Source: Caulobacter vibrioides OR37
GTDB taxonomy: Bacteria > Pseudomonadota > Alphaproteobacteria > Caulobacterales > Caulobacteraceae
Assembly: GCF_000372645.1 (NCBI RefSeq)
Contig: NZ_APMP01000001.1
Span: forward strand, 124,001-188,000
Length of the DNA: 64,000 nt
Direction: 5' to 3'
Part shown: positions 29,992 to 41,251 of the stretch, in pieces
Layout of the letters: the number at the start of each line of letters is the position of its first letter
How positions within the stretch are numbered: position 1 is the first letter of the stretch
Position numbers and translations under genes: made by a program
Notes under the pieces: generated by a model
Database searches by the model: none
What the model saw: the letters and a program-made list of their open reading frames with translations, nothing else
What the model was told of the DNA's origin: nothing

Positions 29992-31323
29992 ATGCGCCTG
30001 TCGCGCTATTTCCTGCCGGTGCTGAAGGAAGCGCCGTCCGACGCCCAGATCGTTTCGCACCAGCTGATGCTCCGCGCCGGCATGATCCGCCAGGAGGCGG
30101 CGGGCATCTACGCCTGGCTGCCGTTGGGTCTGCGCGTGCTGAACAAGATCGAGCAGATCGTCCGTGAGGAAATGGATCGCGCCGGCGCCATCGAGCTCTT
30201 GATGCCGACCATCCAGCTGGCCGACCTGTGGCGCGAGAGCGGTCGCTACGACGACTACGGCGACGAGATGCTGCGCATCACCGACCGCCACAAGCGCGAG
30301 CTGCTGTTCGGTCCGACGGCCGAGGAAGTCGTCACCGACATCTTCCGCGCTTCGATCAAGAGCTACAAGGACCTGCCCAAGAACCTCTACAACATCCAGT
30401 GGAAGTTCCGGGACGAACGTCGCCCGCGCTTTGGCGTGATGCGCGGCCGTGAGTTCTTCATGAAGGACGCCTACAGCTTCGACCTCGACGCCGAAGGCGC
30501 GCGCAAGTCCTACAACCGCATGTTCGTGGCCTATCTGAACCTGTTCGCGCGGATGGGCCTGAAAGCCGTGCCGATGCGGGCCGACACCGGTCCGATCGGC
30601 GGCGACCTTTCTCACGAGTTCATCGTTCTGGCCGAGACCGGCGAAAGCGCCGTCTTCTGCCATAAGGACCTGGTCGAGATGCCGGCCCCCGGTCCGGACC
30701 TCGACTGGATCAACGGCGACCTGCAGCCGCTGGTGAACCAGCGCACGGCGCTCTACGCCGCGACCGAGGAGATGCACGACGAGGCCGCGTTCAACGCCCT
30801 GCCGGAGGACGATCGCCTGTCGGCGCGCGGCATCGAGGTCGGCCACATCTTCTCGTTCGGCACGAAGTACTCCGAGCCGATGAAGGCCACAGTCCAGGGC
30901 CCCGACGGCCAGCAGGTTCCGGTCCAGATGGGCAGCTATGGCGTCGGCGTCTCGCGTCTCTTGGGCGCGATCATCGAGGCCAGCCATGACGAGGGCGGCA
31001 TTATCTGGCCGGAAAGCGTCGCGCCGTTCGATGTCGGCATCGTCAACATGCGCCAGGGCGACGCCGCCTGCGACGAGGTCTGCGACAAGGCCTATGCCGC
31101 GCTGAAGGCCGCCGGCAAGGACGTCCTCTATGACGACACCGACGCCCGGGGCGGCGCCAAGTTCGCCACCATGGACCTGATCGGTCTGCCTTGGCAGCTG
31201 ATCGTCGGCCCGAAGGGCGTCGCCGAGGGCGTGGTCGAGCTGAAGAACCGCAAGACCGGCGAGCGGCAAAGCGCGTCGCTCGACGCCGTCCTCGAACAGC
31301 TCGTCAAGGGTAAGACCGCCTGA
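29992..31323 (+). CDS. proS: prolyl-tRNA synthetase (short, alphaproteobacterial type)
   Basis: Class II aminoacyl-tRNA synthetase charging tRNA-Pro. Visible: the N-terminal [34 protein letters not shown], motif 2 in [28 protein letters not shown], and motif 3 in [13 protein letters not shown]. At 443 residues it lacks the large editing insertion of the E. coli enzyme, as is normal in alphaproteobacteria. It is the first gene of the proS-lolC-lolD unit and overlaps lolC by one base. Confidence 0.96.
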   Translation: MRLSRYFLPVLKEAPSDAQIVSHQLMLRAGMIRQEAAGIYAWLPLGLRVLNKIEQIVREEMDRAGAIELLMPTIQLADLWRESGRYDDYGDEMLRITDRHKRELLFGPTAEEVVTDIFRASIKSYKDLPKNLYNIQWKFRDERRPRFGVMRGREFFMKDAYSFDLDAEGARKSYNRMFVAYLNLFARMGLKAVPMRADTGPIGGDLSHEFIVLAETGESAVFCHKDLVEMPAPGPDLDWINGDLQPLVNQRTALYAATEEMHDEAAFNALPEDDRLSARGIEVGHIFSFGTKYSEPMKATVQGPDGQQVPVQMGSYGVGVSRLLGAIIEASHDEGGIIWPESVAPFDVGIVNMRQGDAACDEVCDKAYAALKAAGKDVLYDDTDARGGAKFATMDLIGLPWQLIVGPKGVAEGVVELKNRKTGERQSASLDAVLEQLVKGKTA

Positions 31324-32595
31324 TGCCAGACGTCCGCGCCGCCGGTCCCTTCAGTCGCTGGGAGCGCTCGGTCGCTCGGCGATACCTGTTCGCCAAGCGC
31401 AAGAACGGCGGCGTGGCGCTGATCTCGGTCATCTCGTTCTGCGCGGTGATGCTGGCGGTCTTCGCCTTGATCACCGTGATGAGCGTCATGAATGGCTTCC
31501 GAGCCGAGCTCCTGGGGCGCATTCTCGGCTTCAACGGGCATCTCTATGCTCAGTCGCCGCTGATCAACGGCCCCGACCGGGACACCATCATCCGGCGGAT
31601 CAAGGCCGCCCCAGGCGTGATCCAGGCCGCGCCGATGGTCGAGGCCCAGGCCATGGTCATCGGCCCGACCCAGGTGACCGGCGCGATCGTGCGCGGGGTG
31701 ACGACGTCGGACCTGCGGCACATGTCGCTGATCTCGGGCAACATCAAACAGGGCTCGATCAGCGGTTTTGGCCAGGGCGAGTACGGCGGCGAGATCGTCC
31801 TGATCGGCGACCGCATGGCCCAGAGCCTGGGCGTAAAGCCGGGCGACGCCATCACGCTGATCTCGCCGACGGGCCCCGCGACGGCCTTCGGCAGCTCGAC
31901 CCGGGAAAAGAATTACATCGTCGGCGGCATTTTCAGCGTTGGCATGAGCCAGTTCGACGAGGCCTTCGTCTACATGCCGCTGGAGCAGGCTCAGCTGTTC
32001 TTCGGCCGCGACACGTCGATCGACTATGTCGAGATCAAGGTCGACGACCCCGACAAGGCCAAGGATTACAAGCACGCGGTCGAGGTGGCGTCCGGTCCCG
32101 GCGCGCTTGTCACCGACTGGGTCGACAAGAACCACAGCTACTTCACCGCGCTTCAGGTGGAGCGGAAGGTGATGCGGCTGATCCTGTTCTGCATCGTGGC
32201 CATCGCCACGCTGAACATCATTTCCAGCCTGGTCATGCTGGTGAAGAACAAGGGCAAGGACATCGCCATCCTGCGCACCATGGGCGCCAGCCAGGGCGCG
32301 GTGCTGCGCATCTTCATCATGGCCGGGGCCTCGATCGGAGTAGCCGGCACCCTGTGCGGCCTGGCGCTGGGCGCGCTGTTCTGCACCTACATCACCCCGA
32401 TCCAGAACTTCGTGGAATGGGCGACGGGGACCTCGGTGTTCAACGCCGATGTCTATATGCTTTCGCACATTCCGGCGAAGATCGACTGGACAGAGGTCGG
32501 CGGCATCGTCGCGATCTCGGCCCTGATGAGCGTGCTGGCGACGCTGCCGCCGGCCATGCGCGCCGCGCGCCTCGATCCGGTGGAGGCGCTGCGTT

Positions 32596-32603
<8 letters not shown>
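31323..32603 (+). CDS. lolC: lipoprotein-releasing ABC transporter permease LolC/LolE
   Basis: Inner-membrane component of the Lol system, which extracts lipoproteins for the outer membrane. One N-terminal helix follows [23 protein letters not shown] large periplasmic domain comes next, then three C-terminal helices (FtsX/MacB type, [40 protein letters not shown]). 426 residues. Only one permease gene is present beside lolD, so the transporter may use a LolC/E homodimer. It overlaps lolD by eight bases. Confidence 0.93.
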
Positions 32604-33282
<679 letters not shown>

Positions 33283-33310
33283 ATAGAAGCGGCCTGGGCG
33301 CGGTCTCCCT

Positions 33311-34270
33311 TCAGAGCAGCGCGCGTTTCATCGCGGCGAAAAAGCCGGCCTGGTCGATCTTCTTGATCACGCGGGCGTTGGGCTCGCGCCGCTTCAGGGC
33401 TGGGTCGGCCACCTCGATATCCGGCAGGATCGCGTGGGAGACCGACAGATAGCCCCGCGTCAGCTCGCCCATGGTCTCGACATCGACGACGCAGGTCTCG
33501 GCGTCGAGGATCAGGCGCTCGTCTAAAGCCAAGGCGCAGGTCAGGGCGTCGGGGTGCAGACTGCCGTCGAGGCCCTCGGTTTCGCGGGCGAAGGCGAGGG
33601 AGGCGCGGTTCACATCGGTGAAAAAGCGGGCCTTGTCGGTCCCCAGCGCTTCGAGCTCCGCCAGTTGGGCGGTGCTCCAGAGGCCGTCCCGCAGCGTCAG
33701 GGTCCAAGTCGAGATCGTCAGGTTGAAGCCGGCGTTGACCACGATTTTGGCGGCTTCGGGATCGACGTAGAAATTATATTCCGCCGCCGGCGTGACGTTG
33801 CCGACGCCGTTGTCCGTGCCGCCCATGATCCAGAGATGCTTTAGCGCCTTGGCGATCCGGGGCTCGCGCAGATAGGCGAGGGCGATGTTGGTCAGCGGGG
33901 CCTGGGCGATGAGGGTGATCTCGCCGGGCGCGGCCATGATCCGACGCACCAGCTCATCGACCGCGTGACCGTCGGCGGGCCGCTGGGCGGTCCTGGCGAA
34001 GCCGCTGTCGCTCATGCCGTCCTTGCCGAAGACGTAGGCGGCGTCTAGCGGCGCGCGGCTGAACGGCCCCTGCGCGCCCAGATAGACCGGGACCTCGCCG
34101 GCCCGGCCGCACATCTCCAGCGTAACCAGGGCGTTCTCGGCGTGCTGGTCGAAGCCGACATTGCCATGGGCGATCGTGATCGCCTCCACGGACACGCCAG
34201 GGCGGGTGAGGGCCAACATCAGCGAAAAGACGTCGTCGCCGGCGGTGTCGGTGTCGATGATCAAGCGCAT
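33311..34270 (-). CDS. nucleoside hydrolase (inosine-uridine preferring type)
   Basis: Hydrolyses the N-glycosidic bond of nucleosides for base salvage. The calcium-binding N-terminal motif appears as IDTDTAGDD (family DTDxGxDD), and ITLIAQAPLTNIALA and LWIMGG match later family blocks. 319 residues from ATG 34270. The frame continues to 34417 with another ATG at 34306, but neither start has a strong ribosome site. Its promoter region lies back to back with sidA-dnaE and is close to the LexA box at 34373-34387. Confidence 0.85.
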   Translation of the reverse strand: MRLIIDTDTAGDDVFSLMLALTRPGVSVEAITIAHGNVGFDQHAENALVTLEMCGRAGEVPVYLGAQGPFSRAPLDAAYVFGKDGMSDSGFARTAQRPADGHAVDELVRRIMAAPGEITLIAQAPLTNIALAYLREPRIAKALKHLWIMGGTDNGVGNVTPAAEYNFYVDPEAAKIVVNAGFNLTISTWTLTLRDGLWSTAQLAELEALGTDKARFFTDVNRASLAFARETEGLDGSLHPDALTCALALDERLILDAETCVVDVETMGELTRGYLSVSHAILPDIEVADPALKRREPNARVIKKIDQAGFFAAMKRALL

Positions 34271-34372
34271 GGCGTTGATCTGAACCGATCCGGCGCGCTT
34301 GGCCATAGGTCCGTGGCTTTGGACCGTGAACCGTTCACCGAACGCCCAAGGAAAATGCGGTGAAGATCGCTG

Positions 34373-34387
34373 GAACATCTTGTGAAC
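34373..34387 (+). promoter_or_regulatory. LexA box of sidA (and possibly dnaE)
   Basis: Exact alphaproteobacterial LexA operator GAAC-N7-GAAC: GAAC at 34373-34376, seven bases, GAAC at 34384-34387. It covers a plausible -35 (TTGTGA, 34380-34385) that pairs with TATGGA at 34403-34408 across 17 bases. LexA binding would therefore block sidA transcription. lexA itself lies at the right end of the window. Confidence 0.85.
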
Positions 34388-34436
34388 AGAACAAAAGCGG
34401 AATATGGAACGAAACAAGAAAGTTGTGGAGGTTCCG

Positions 34437-34526
34437 ATGATCCGTATCGCCCGTGAGTCTTTGGCCCTTGTGTCGGTCGTCGGCTTCGTCTGGATGATGT
34501 GTTCGGTGGCTCAGCTGGTGGCCTGA
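34437..34526 (+). CDS. sidA: SidA, SOS-induced cell-division inhibitor peptide
   Basis: 29-codon gene just upstream of dnaE. Start ATG has GGAG eight to nine bases before it. The product is one membrane-spanning peptide: short basic N-terminus (MIRIARE), then a hydrophobic helix through about residue 28. In C. crescentus SidA is a 29-residue inner-membrane protein, induced through LexA after DNA damage, that stops constriction by acting on the late division proteins FtsW/FtsN. Length, membrane topology, the exact LexA box 50 bases upstream and the position next to dnaE all agree. The dnaE start is 25 bases further, so the two may share a transcript. Confidence 0.85.
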   Translation: MIRIARESLALVSVVGFVWMMCSVAQLVA

Positions 34527-34551
34527 GTCGTGTAGGCGCGGAGAAACGGTG

Positions 34552-37500
34552 ATGGCGGACGCGGAAGGGCAGAATTTCGTCCACCTGCGCGTTCGCTCGG
34601 CCTATTCGCTGCTCGAAGGTGCCATCAAGGCGGACCAGATCGGCAAGCTGGCCGCCGCGGCCGGTATGCCGGCCGCCGGGATCGCCGACCGCGCTAATCT
34701 CTTCGGGGCGCTTGAATATTCGTCCTATGCCAAGGACGCCGGGGTCCAGCCGATCATCGGCTGCGCCATTCCCGTCACCGGCATCGGCGGCGGTCCGACC
34801 GAACGCTGGGCGCGCGCCCCGACGGTCGTGTTGCTGGCCCAGAACGAGCAGGGCTACCTGAACCTCTCGGAACTGTCGTCGATCGCCTATCTCGATAGCG
34901 CCGAGCTACCCGAACCTGTCGTTCCGTGGGACAAGGTCGCCGCCTATAGCGAGGGGCTGATCCTGCTATCGGGGGGTACGGACGGGCCGGTCGACGCCCT
35001 GTTCGCCGCCGGCAAGACCGCGGAGGCCTCGGCCGCCCTGGCGGAGATGCACAGGGCATTCGGCGACCGCTTCTATGTCGAGCTGCAGCGGCACGGTTTG
35101 CCCAAGCAGGCGGCCGCCGAACCGGGCCTGGTGAACTGGGCCTACGACAATGACGTGCCGCTGGTCGCCACCAACGACGTCTATTTCGCCAAGGAAGGCT
35201 TCTACGACGCGCACGACGCGCTGCTTTGCATCGCCGACGGGGCGTTTGTCGGCCAGGACGAACGCCGTCGCGTCACGCCGGAGCACTGGTTCAAGCCCTC
35301 GGCGGACATGCGCAAGTTGTTTTCCGACCTGCCGGAAGCCTGCGACAACACCCTCGATATCGCCCGGCGTTGCGCCTTCATGGTGCACAAGCGCGCGCCT
35401 ATTCTGCCCAGCTTCCCGACGGGCGACGGCCGCAACGAGGCCGAGGAACTGCGTCACCAGGCCAAGGAGGGTCTGAAGATGCGACTCGACGGCCTGACCC
35501 TGTCGGCGCCCGAGGAGGAGTATTGGAAGCGGCTCGAGTTCGAACTCGGCATCATCGAAAAGATGGGGTTCCCGGGCTACTTCCTGATCGTTTCGGACTT
35601 CATCAAATGGGGCAAGGCTCATGGTATCCCCGTCGGCCCTGGACGGGGGTCCGGCGCGGGGTCCCTGGTCGCCTGGGTCCTGACCATCACCGATCTGGAC
35701 CCGCTGCGCTTTGGTCTGCTGTTCGAGCGCTTCCTCAATCCCGAGCGGGTTTCGATGCCCGACTTCGACGTCGACTTCTGCCAGGAGCGGCGCGAAGAGG
35801 TGATTTCCTACGTGCAGGAGAAGTACGGCCGCGACCGCGTGGCCCAGATCATTACCTTCGGCTCGCTGCAGGCCCGCGCCGTGCTGCGCGACGTGGGCCG
35901 GGTGATGCAGCTGCCGCTGGGCCTGGTGGATCGTCTTTGCAAGATGGTGCCCAACAATCCGGCCGCGCCCGTGACTCTGGCCCAGGCCATCGATATCGAG
36001 CCGCGTCTGAAGCAGGCTAAGAAGGAAGACGCCAACGTCTCTGCCTGCCTGGACGTGGCGCTGCAGCTGGAGGGCCTGTTCCGCAACGCCTCGACCCACG
36101 CCGCCGGCGTGGTGATCGGCGACCGGCCGCTGACCCAACTGACGCCGCTCTATAAGGATCCGCGCTCGGATCTGCCCGCCACCCAGTTCAACATGAAGTG
36201 GGTCGAGAGCGCGGGGTTGGTGAAGTTCGACTTCCTGGGCCTGAAGACCCTGACCGTGCTGGACCGGGCGGTGAAGCACCTGAAGAAGCGCGGCTTCGAG
36301 ATCGATCTGGGCAAGCTGCCGTTCGACGACACCAAGACCTACGAACTGCTGGCCTCAGGCCAGACGGTCGGCGTGTTCCAGCTTGAAAGCCAGGGGATGC
36401 GCGACACCCTGCGTAAGATGCGCTGCGGCTCGATCGAGGAGATCACCGCGCTGATCTCGCTGTATCGCCCCGGCCCGATGGACAACATCGACACCTTCGT
36501 CGACTGCAAGTTCGGTCGCAAGCCGGTCGACACGCTCCACCCCTCGCTGGAGACGGTGCTGAAGGAGACCTACGGCGTCATCGTCTACCAGGAACAGGTG
36601 ATGCAGATCGCCCAGATCCTGGCGGGCTATAGTCTGGGCGAAGCCGACCTGCTGCGGCGCGCCATGGGCAAGAAGAAAAAGGAGGAGATGGATCTTCAGA
36701 AGATCCGTTTCGTCTCCGGCGCCAAGGAAAAGGGTGTTCCCGAGGAGCAGTCGGGATCGATCTTCGAACTGGTGGCCAAGTTCGCCGGCTACGGCTTCAA
36801 CAAGTCGCACGCCGCCGCCTATGCGTTCATCTCGTACCAGACGGGCTGGCTGAAGGCGAACACCCCGGTCGAGTTCTTCGCGGCCTCGATGAGCCTCGAT
36901 TTGTCGAACACCGACAAGCTGGCGGTCTTCCATCAGGACGCGCGCAAATTCGACGTCACCGTGCGCGCGCCCGACATCAATCTTTCCGGCGCCGACTTCG
37001 AAGTCGAGAACGGCGAGGTGCTCTACGCTCTGGGCGCGATCCGCAATGTGGGTCTCGAGGCGATGAAGCATCTGGTCGCGGTGCGCGAGGAGGGTGGGCC
37101 ATTCCGCGATATCTTCGACTTCGTCGAGCGGATCGATCCGCGCCAGGTCAACAAGCGCGCGATCGAAAACCTGGCCCGGGCCGGCGCCTTCGATTCGATC
37201 CACAAGAACCGCGCCCAGATCGTGGCCTCGGCCGACGTCCTGATCGCTCATGCTCAGAGCTGTCACGCCGATCGCCAGGGCGGGCAGGGGGGATTGTTCG
37301 GTTCCGACCCGAGCGCCGGGCGTCCGCGTCTCGCCAAGACTGAGAACTGGAACCAGGTCGACCTGCTGGACGAGGAGTTGTCGGCGGTCGGTTTCTACCT
37401 GACGGGTCACCCTCTGGAGGACATGGTCGGGCCGCTGCGTCGCAAGCGCACGGTGATGTTCGCCGAGGCCGTGGCCCAGGCCGAGGCCGGCATGGAGGCC

Positions 37501-37983
37501 TTCCGCATGTGCGGCGTGGTGCGTCGCCGTCAGGAGCGCGCATCGCAGAGCGGCGAGAAGTTCGCCTTCGTCTCGCTGTCGGATCCCACCGGCGAATATG
37601 AGGTGTTGTTCCCGCCGGAGTCCCTGCGCAAATGCCGCGACACGCTGGAGCCGGGCAAGGCCGTGGCCATCAAGGTCCGCGCCAAGGCTCGCGACGGCGA
37701 GGTCCGCTTCTTTGGTGACGACGCCGAGCCGATCGAAAAAGCCATCGAGAACGTCGTGGCGGGCCTGCGGGTGCACCTGTCGCCCAGCGCCGCTGAGATC
37801 GAGGCCCTCAAGCGGCGGCTCGAACCGGCTCAATCCCAGAAGGGCGGCGAGGTGACCTTCGTCGCCGCGATTGGCGGCGGTCGAGAGATCGAACTGCGCC
37901 TTCCAGGCCGCTACGCGCTCGACGCCTCGCTGCGCGGCGCGCTGAAGACCGCGCCGGGCGTCGCCTTACTGGAGGATGTCTAG
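34552..37983 (+). CDS. dnaE: DNA polymerase III subunit alpha
   Basis: Replicative polymerase catalytic subunit, 1143 residues. The N-terminal PHP domain is degenerate: [13 protein letters not shown] has Arg and Ala where active PHP domains keep His and Asp, so no metal-dependent exonuclease is expected. The catalytic aspartates lie in [10 protein letters not shown] (Asp404, Asp406, Asp408). The C-terminal part has the helix-hairpin-helix and OB ([17 protein letters not shown]) domains. Start ATG 34552, with GGAG eight bases upstream. Full-length and distinct from the error-prone ImuC/DnaE2. Confidence 0.96.
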   Translation: MADAEGQNFVHLRVRSAYSLLEGAIKADQIGKLAAAAGMPAAGIADRANLFGALEYSSYAKDAGVQPIIGCAIPVTGIGGGPTERWARAPTVVLLAQNEQGYLNLSELSSIAYLDSAELPEPVVPWDKVAAYSEGLILLSGGTDGPVDALFAAGKTAEASAALAEMHRAFGDRFYVELQRHGLPKQAAAEPGLVNWAYDNDVPLVATNDVYFAKEGFYDAHDALLCIADGAFVGQDERRRVTPEHWFKPSADMRKLFSDLPEACDNTLDIARRCAFMVHKRAPILPSFPTGDGRNEAEELRHQAKEGLKMRLDGLTLSAPEEEYWKRLEFELGIIEKMGFPGYFLIVSDFIKWGKAHGIPVGPGRGSGAGSLVAWVLTITDLDPLRFGLLFERFLNPERVSMPDFDVDFCQERREEVISYVQEKYGRDRVAQIITFGSLQARAVLRDVGRVMQLPLGLVDRLCKMVPNNPAAPVTLAQAIDIEPRLKQAKKEDANVSACLDVALQLEGLFRNASTHAAGVVIGDRPLTQLTPLYKDPRSDLPATQFNMKWVESAGLVKFDFLGLKTLTVLDRAVKHLKKRGFEIDLGKLPFDDTKTYELLASGQTVGVFQLESQGMRDTLRKMRCGSIEEITALISLYRPGPMDNIDTFVDCKFGRKPVDTLHPSLETVLKETYGVIVYQEQVMQIAQILAGYSLGEADLLRRAMGKKKKEEMDLQKIRFVSGAKEKGVPEEQSGSIFELVAKFAGYGFNKSHAAAYAFISYQTGWLKANTPVEFFAASMSLDLSNTDKLAVFHQDARKFDVTVRAPDINLSGADFEVENGEVLYALGAIRNVGLEAMKHLVAVREEGGPFRDIFDFVERIDPRQVNKRAIENLARAGAFDSIHKNRAQIVASADVLIAHAQSCHADRQGGQGGLFGSDPSAGRPRLAKTENWNQVDLLDEELSAVGFYLTGHPLEDMVGPLRRKRTVMFAEAVAQAEAGMEAFRMCGVVRRRQERASQSGEKFAFVSLSDPTGEYEVLFPPESLRKCRDTLEPGKAVAIKVRAKARDGEVRFFGDDAEPIEKAIENVVAGLRVHLSPSAAEIEALKRRLEPAQSQKGGEVTFVAAIGGGREIELRLPGRYALDASLRGALKTAPGVALLEDV

Positions 37984-38179
37984 GAATTTATTCCTAGTTT
38001 CGCGCGGCGCCGGAGGTCTTTGCCGTGGCGCTGCTTTCACGTCATCAGGGCCGCGGATCTGGAACGTCCAGGGGCCGGGCTTGGACGAAGGCTCGCATGG
38101 CAGCTGGCGATCTCGCTCGGCGCCGCGCGAAGATCGTCGGCCTAAAGCAAAGAGGCCTGGGAGCGACCGGGCTACGGCG

Positions 38180-38830
38180 CTACCAAGCCGCCGCGCGTCC
38201 GTTCAGCAAGCCCGCGCGGAACAGGCGTCGTTCGGCCGCCTTGCCGCCCTTGACGATCACCGGACGATCGGCGCCGCGCAGCAGCGGGAGGTCGTCGAGG
38301 CTGTCGGTATAGGCGTAGGTCCAGCGGGCGCCGTGGCCGGCTTCGGCCAGAGCCTGGCATTTGCGTTGATGCCGGCAGTGAACATCGGCGACCCAGCCGC
38401 CGCCGCGGCGCTTCAGCGACGTGCCCAGCACCTCGATGGGATGACCCAGCGGGCCGATCAGGGCCTCCGCCAGGAGCGCGGGGGCGGCGGTGACCACGAC
38501 GACGCGGTCGCCGCGCGTCAGATGCTCGTTCAAGGTGGCCAGACCGCCCGCGCGCCAGGTGAGCTTGCTCTCGCCGGCCCTGAACGCCTCGCCAAAGCGA
38601 TTGAGCGAGGAGCGGAGGTCCTTCTCCCGCAGGCCGAATGTAGCGATCCACAGGAGAACCGAGGCGCCGGCGCGGCGCGTGCGGGGGATGGCGACCATGG
38701 GACCCGCGATCGGGGCTGCGGCCAGGGCGAGCAGGGCGCGCAGCGGCGACCGGCGCACGCGCTCCCAAAGCCAGATCCCCGTGGAGTCGCCGTCCAGAAG
38801 GGTGCCGTCGAGATCGAAGACCGCAAGCAT
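38180..38830 (-). CDS. HAD-IB family phosphatase
   Basis: Haloacid dehalogenase-type phosphatase, 216 residues. Motif I is FDLDGTLLDGDS, motif II is in VVVVTAAPALLAEA, and the acidic motif IV is in AYTDSLDDLPLL. A hydrophobic segment (LRALLALAAAPIAGPMVAI) follows motif I. The layout matches CicA at 1057-1731, so the two are paralogue-like; the substrate is unknown. Start ATG 38830 has GGAGG nine bases upstream; longer frames up to 39205 were rejected. It lies alone between dnaE and rpsB. Confidence 0.82.
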   Translation of the reverse strand: MLAVFDLDGTLLDGDSTGIWLWERVRRSPLRALLALAAAPIAGPMVAIPRTRRAGASVLLWIATFGLREKDLRSSLNRFGEAFRAGESKLTWRAGGLATLNEHLTRGDRVVVVTAAPALLAEALIGPLGHPIEVLGTSLKRRGGGWVADVHCRHQRKCQALAEAGHGARWTYAYTDSLDDLPLLRGADRPVIVKGGKAAERRLFRAGLLNGRAAAW

Positions 38831-39182
38831 TGAACCCGTCCTCCAAGCGCCGCCCCTCGCGAGGCTCCGCGATTGAGACACGTCCGTGTGTAAGTCTCGC
38901 GAAGGTCTCGTCCACGAACCGTGGAAAGATCGTCGCGCCTTGGACGCCTCGTGAGGAAGACGCCATGCCCGCGCGATCGCCTCATCGGTCATTTCGTCGC
39001 CGGGTGAACGCGGCTTCGGGGCTTGCTTTTTCTCCGCCAAGCGACTATCTGCGCGCCCATTCCACACGCGGATGTTCGTCGTCGCCGGGGAGAAATCCCG
39101 GCCTCGCCGTTCCGGTCCCGCTCCAGAATGGTCTGGATCGGGGTGTCCGCGGAGGTTCAACCGGAAAAAGGACAAAGGCCCG
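38831..39182. other. intergenic region and long rpsB leader, no gene seen
   Basis: 352 bases between the HAD phosphatase (minus) and rpsB (plus). It contains the phosphatase promoter and the rpsB promoter, with about 120 bases of leader after the latter. A frame running from 38830 into rpsB has no codon support. Confidence 0.45.
39023..39051 (+). promoter_or_regulatory. candidate promoter of rpsB-tsf
   Basis: TTGCTT (39023-39028), a 17-base spacer and TATCTG (39046-39051). It leaves a leader of about 120 bases, which could carry autoregulation by S2. Confidence 0.5.
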
Positions 39183-39983
39183 ATGGCTCTTCCCGAATTC
39201 TCCATGCGTCAGCTCCTGGAAGCCGGCGCCCACTTCGGCCACCAGACGCACCGCTGGAACCCGAAGATGGACCGCTACATCTTCGGCTCGCGCTCGAACA
39301 TCCACATCATCGACCTGTCGCAGACGATCCCGCTGCTGCACCAAGCCCTGGTGAAGGTCCGTGAAGTCGCCGCCGCCGGCGGCCGCGTGCTGTTCGTCGG
39401 CACCAAGCGTCAGGCCAGCGACCCGGTCGCCACGGCCGCCAAGCGCTGCGCCCAGTACTACGTGAACCACCGCTGGCTCGGCGGCACCCTGACCAACTGG
39501 CGCACCGTCTCGGGCTCGATCGCTCGTCTGCGCGAACTGGAAGGCGTCCTGGCCGGCGAAGCCCAAGGTCGTTCCAAGAAGGAACTGCTGCAGCTGACCC
39601 GCGAGCGCGACAAGCTGGAGCTGTCGCTGGGCGGCATCAAGGACATGGGCGGCATCCCCGACATCATGTTCGTGATCGACACCAACAAGGAAGCGATCGC
39701 GATCCTGGAAGCCCGCAAGCTGAACATCCCGGTCGTCGCCATCCTCGACACCAACTGCGATCCGGACGGCATCACCTATCCGATCCCGGGTAACGACGAC
39801 GCCGCTCGCGCCCTGCAACTGTACTGCGACCTGATCGCCGACGCCGTCCTGGACGGTCTGGCCGCCGGTCAAGCCGCCTCGGGCGTCGACCTGGGCGCGT
39901 CGGTCGCCCCGGTCGAGCCGGCCCTGGCTCGCGAATTGGCTCCGGAAGCTCCGGAAGCCGCCGCGGAATCGGCCGAGGCCTGA
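39183..39983 (+). CDS. rpsB: 30S ribosomal protein S2
   Basis: Small-subunit protein needed for binding S1. [24 protein letters not shown] and [13 protein letters not shown] are signatures, as are [17 protein letters not shown] and [13 protein letters not shown]. 266 residues with an Ala/Glu-rich C-terminal tail. ATG 39183 is chosen by the conserved N-terminus. Paired with tsf, as in nearly all bacteria. Confidence 0.97.
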   Translation: MALPEFSMRQLLEAGAHFGHQTHRWNPKMDRYIFGSRSNIHIIDLSQTIPLLHQALVKVREVAAAGGRVLFVGTKRQASDPVATAAKRCAQYYVNHRWLGGTLTNWRTVSGSIARLRELEGVLAGEAQGRSKKELLQLTRERDKLELSLGGIKDMGGIPDIMFVIDTNKEAIAILEARKLNIPVVAILDTNCDPDGITYPIPGNDDAARALQLYCDLIADAVLDGLAAGQAASGVDLGASVAPVEPALARELAPEAPEAAAESAEA

Positions 39984-40134
39984 TTTTCCACGTGTTCCGG
40001 CCCGGACGTTCGTCCGGGATCGGGACCGTCGCGACCCTGACATGCGACCGGGCTAACAAGCTCGGTCGCATACGCATTGAGACCGCGGCGGGCTGAAGGC
40101 CCGATCGCCAACCGTTTGAATCTGGAGATACTCG
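39984..40134 (+). other. rpsB-tsf spacer with two hairpins
   Basis: Seven-bp hairpins at 40001-40018 (CCCGGAC/GTCCGGG) and 40044-40069 (GCGACCG/CGGTCGC) without T-runs. They may act as attenuators or processing sites between rpsB and tsf. Confidence 0.4.
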
Positions 40135-41073
40135 ATGGCTGAGATCACCGCCGCCCTCGTCAAGGAACTGCGCGAAAAGTCCGGCGTCGGCATGATGGAC
40201 TGCAAGAAGGCGCTGGCCGAGAACAACGGCGACATCGAAGCCTCCATCGACTGGCTGCGCGCCAAGGGCCTGTCCAAGGCCGCCAAGAAGGCCGACCGGG
40301 CCGCCGCCGAAGGTCTGGTGGCGATCGCCGTCGCCGATCAGGGCGCGGGTGAAACCGCCGCCGCCGTCGAAGTGAACGCCGAAACCGACTTCGTGTCGCG
40401 CAACGACCTGTTCCAGAGCGCGGCCCGTCAGATCGCCGGCGCGGCCCTGGCCACCGATGGTTCGATCGAAGCCATCACGGCCGCGAAGCTCGCCGGCGGC
40501 GAGACCGTTCAGGACCACCTGACCAACCTGATCGCCACGATCGGCGAGAACATGATGGCCCGCCGCGCCGCCAAGTGGACGGTCGATACGGGCGTCGTCG
40601 CCTCGTACATCCACAACGCCACCGCTCCGGACCTGGGCCGCATCGGCGTGCTGGTCGCGTTGGAGTCGGCCGGCGACAAGGCCGCCCTGCGCGACCTGGG
40701 CCGCAAGATCGCCATGCACGTCGCCGCGACCGCGCCGCTTTCGCTGTCGCCGGACGATCTGGACCCGGCCGCGATCGAGCGTGAAAAGGCCGTCTTCACC
40801 GAACAGGCTCTGGAATCGGGCAAGCCCGCCGCGGTCGTCGAGAAGATGATCGAGGGCCGTATCCGCAAGTTCCTGGAAGAAGTCGTGCTGCTGAAGCAGG
40901 CCTTCGTCATGAACCCCGACCAGACCGTTGAGCAACTGGTCGCCGAGACCGCCAAGACCCTGGGTTCCCCGATCACGGTGAAGGGCTTCACCCGTCTGGC
41001 CCTGGGCGAAGGCGTGGAAAAGAAGCAGGACGACTTCGCCGCCGAAGTCGCCTCGATGACCGGCCAAGCCTAA
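40135..41073 (+). CDS. tsf: translation elongation factor Ts
   Basis: Nucleotide exchange factor for EF-Tu. [37 protein letters not shown] is the N-terminal EF-Ts signature, followed by [14 protein letters not shown] in the core. 312 residues. It is the second gene of the rpsB-tsf pair and is closed by a strong terminator. Confidence 0.97.
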   Translation: MAEITAALVKELREKSGVGMMDCKKALAENNGDIEASIDWLRAKGLSKAAKKADRAAAEGLVAIAVADQGAGETAAAVEVNAETDFVSRNDLFQSAARQIAGAALATDGSIEAITAAKLAGGETVQDHLTNLIATIGENMMARRAAKWTVDTGVVASYIHNATAPDLGRIGVLVALESAGDKAALRDLGRKIAMHVAATAPLSLSPDDLDPAAIEREKAVFTEQALESGKPAAVVEKMIEGRIRKFLEEVVLLKQAFVMNPDQTVEQLVAETAKTLGSPITVKGFTRLALGEGVEKKQDDFAAEVASMTGQA

Positions 41074-41113
41074 AGCCAAGCGGCGGGAGCCTGGGCTCCC
41101 GGCCGGATATCGA

Positions 41114-41151
41114 GGGCGCGGCGCGTTCTAGACGCGCGCCGCGCCCTTTTT
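41114..41151 (+). terminator. intrinsic terminator of rpsB-tsf
   Basis: Twelve-bp GC stem (41114-41125 with 41135-41146) and five T. Another short hairpin (41085-41100) precedes it. Confidence 0.9.
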
Positions 41152-41180
41152 GCGCCCGCCGCGCCGCGACGCCGCGCCGG

Positions 41181-41210
41181 TTGGCAAAACCCATCCCACT
41201 TCTGTAGAAC
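41181..41210 (+). promoter_or_regulatory. candidate promoter of the pyrH-lpxB operon
   Basis: TTGGCA (41181-41186), an 18-base spacer and TAGAAC (41205-41210). It lies just after the tsf terminator and 42 bases before pyrH. Confidence 0.45.
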
Positions 41211-41251
41211 GCACGTAAAGTGCGTGCCGACGACTCAGGAATAGCGGTCCA

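Noticed and set aside
38830-39354. 174-codon plus-strand frame running into rpsB
   Set aside because: It continues out of frame into rpsB, has no ribosome site and no similarity I recognise.
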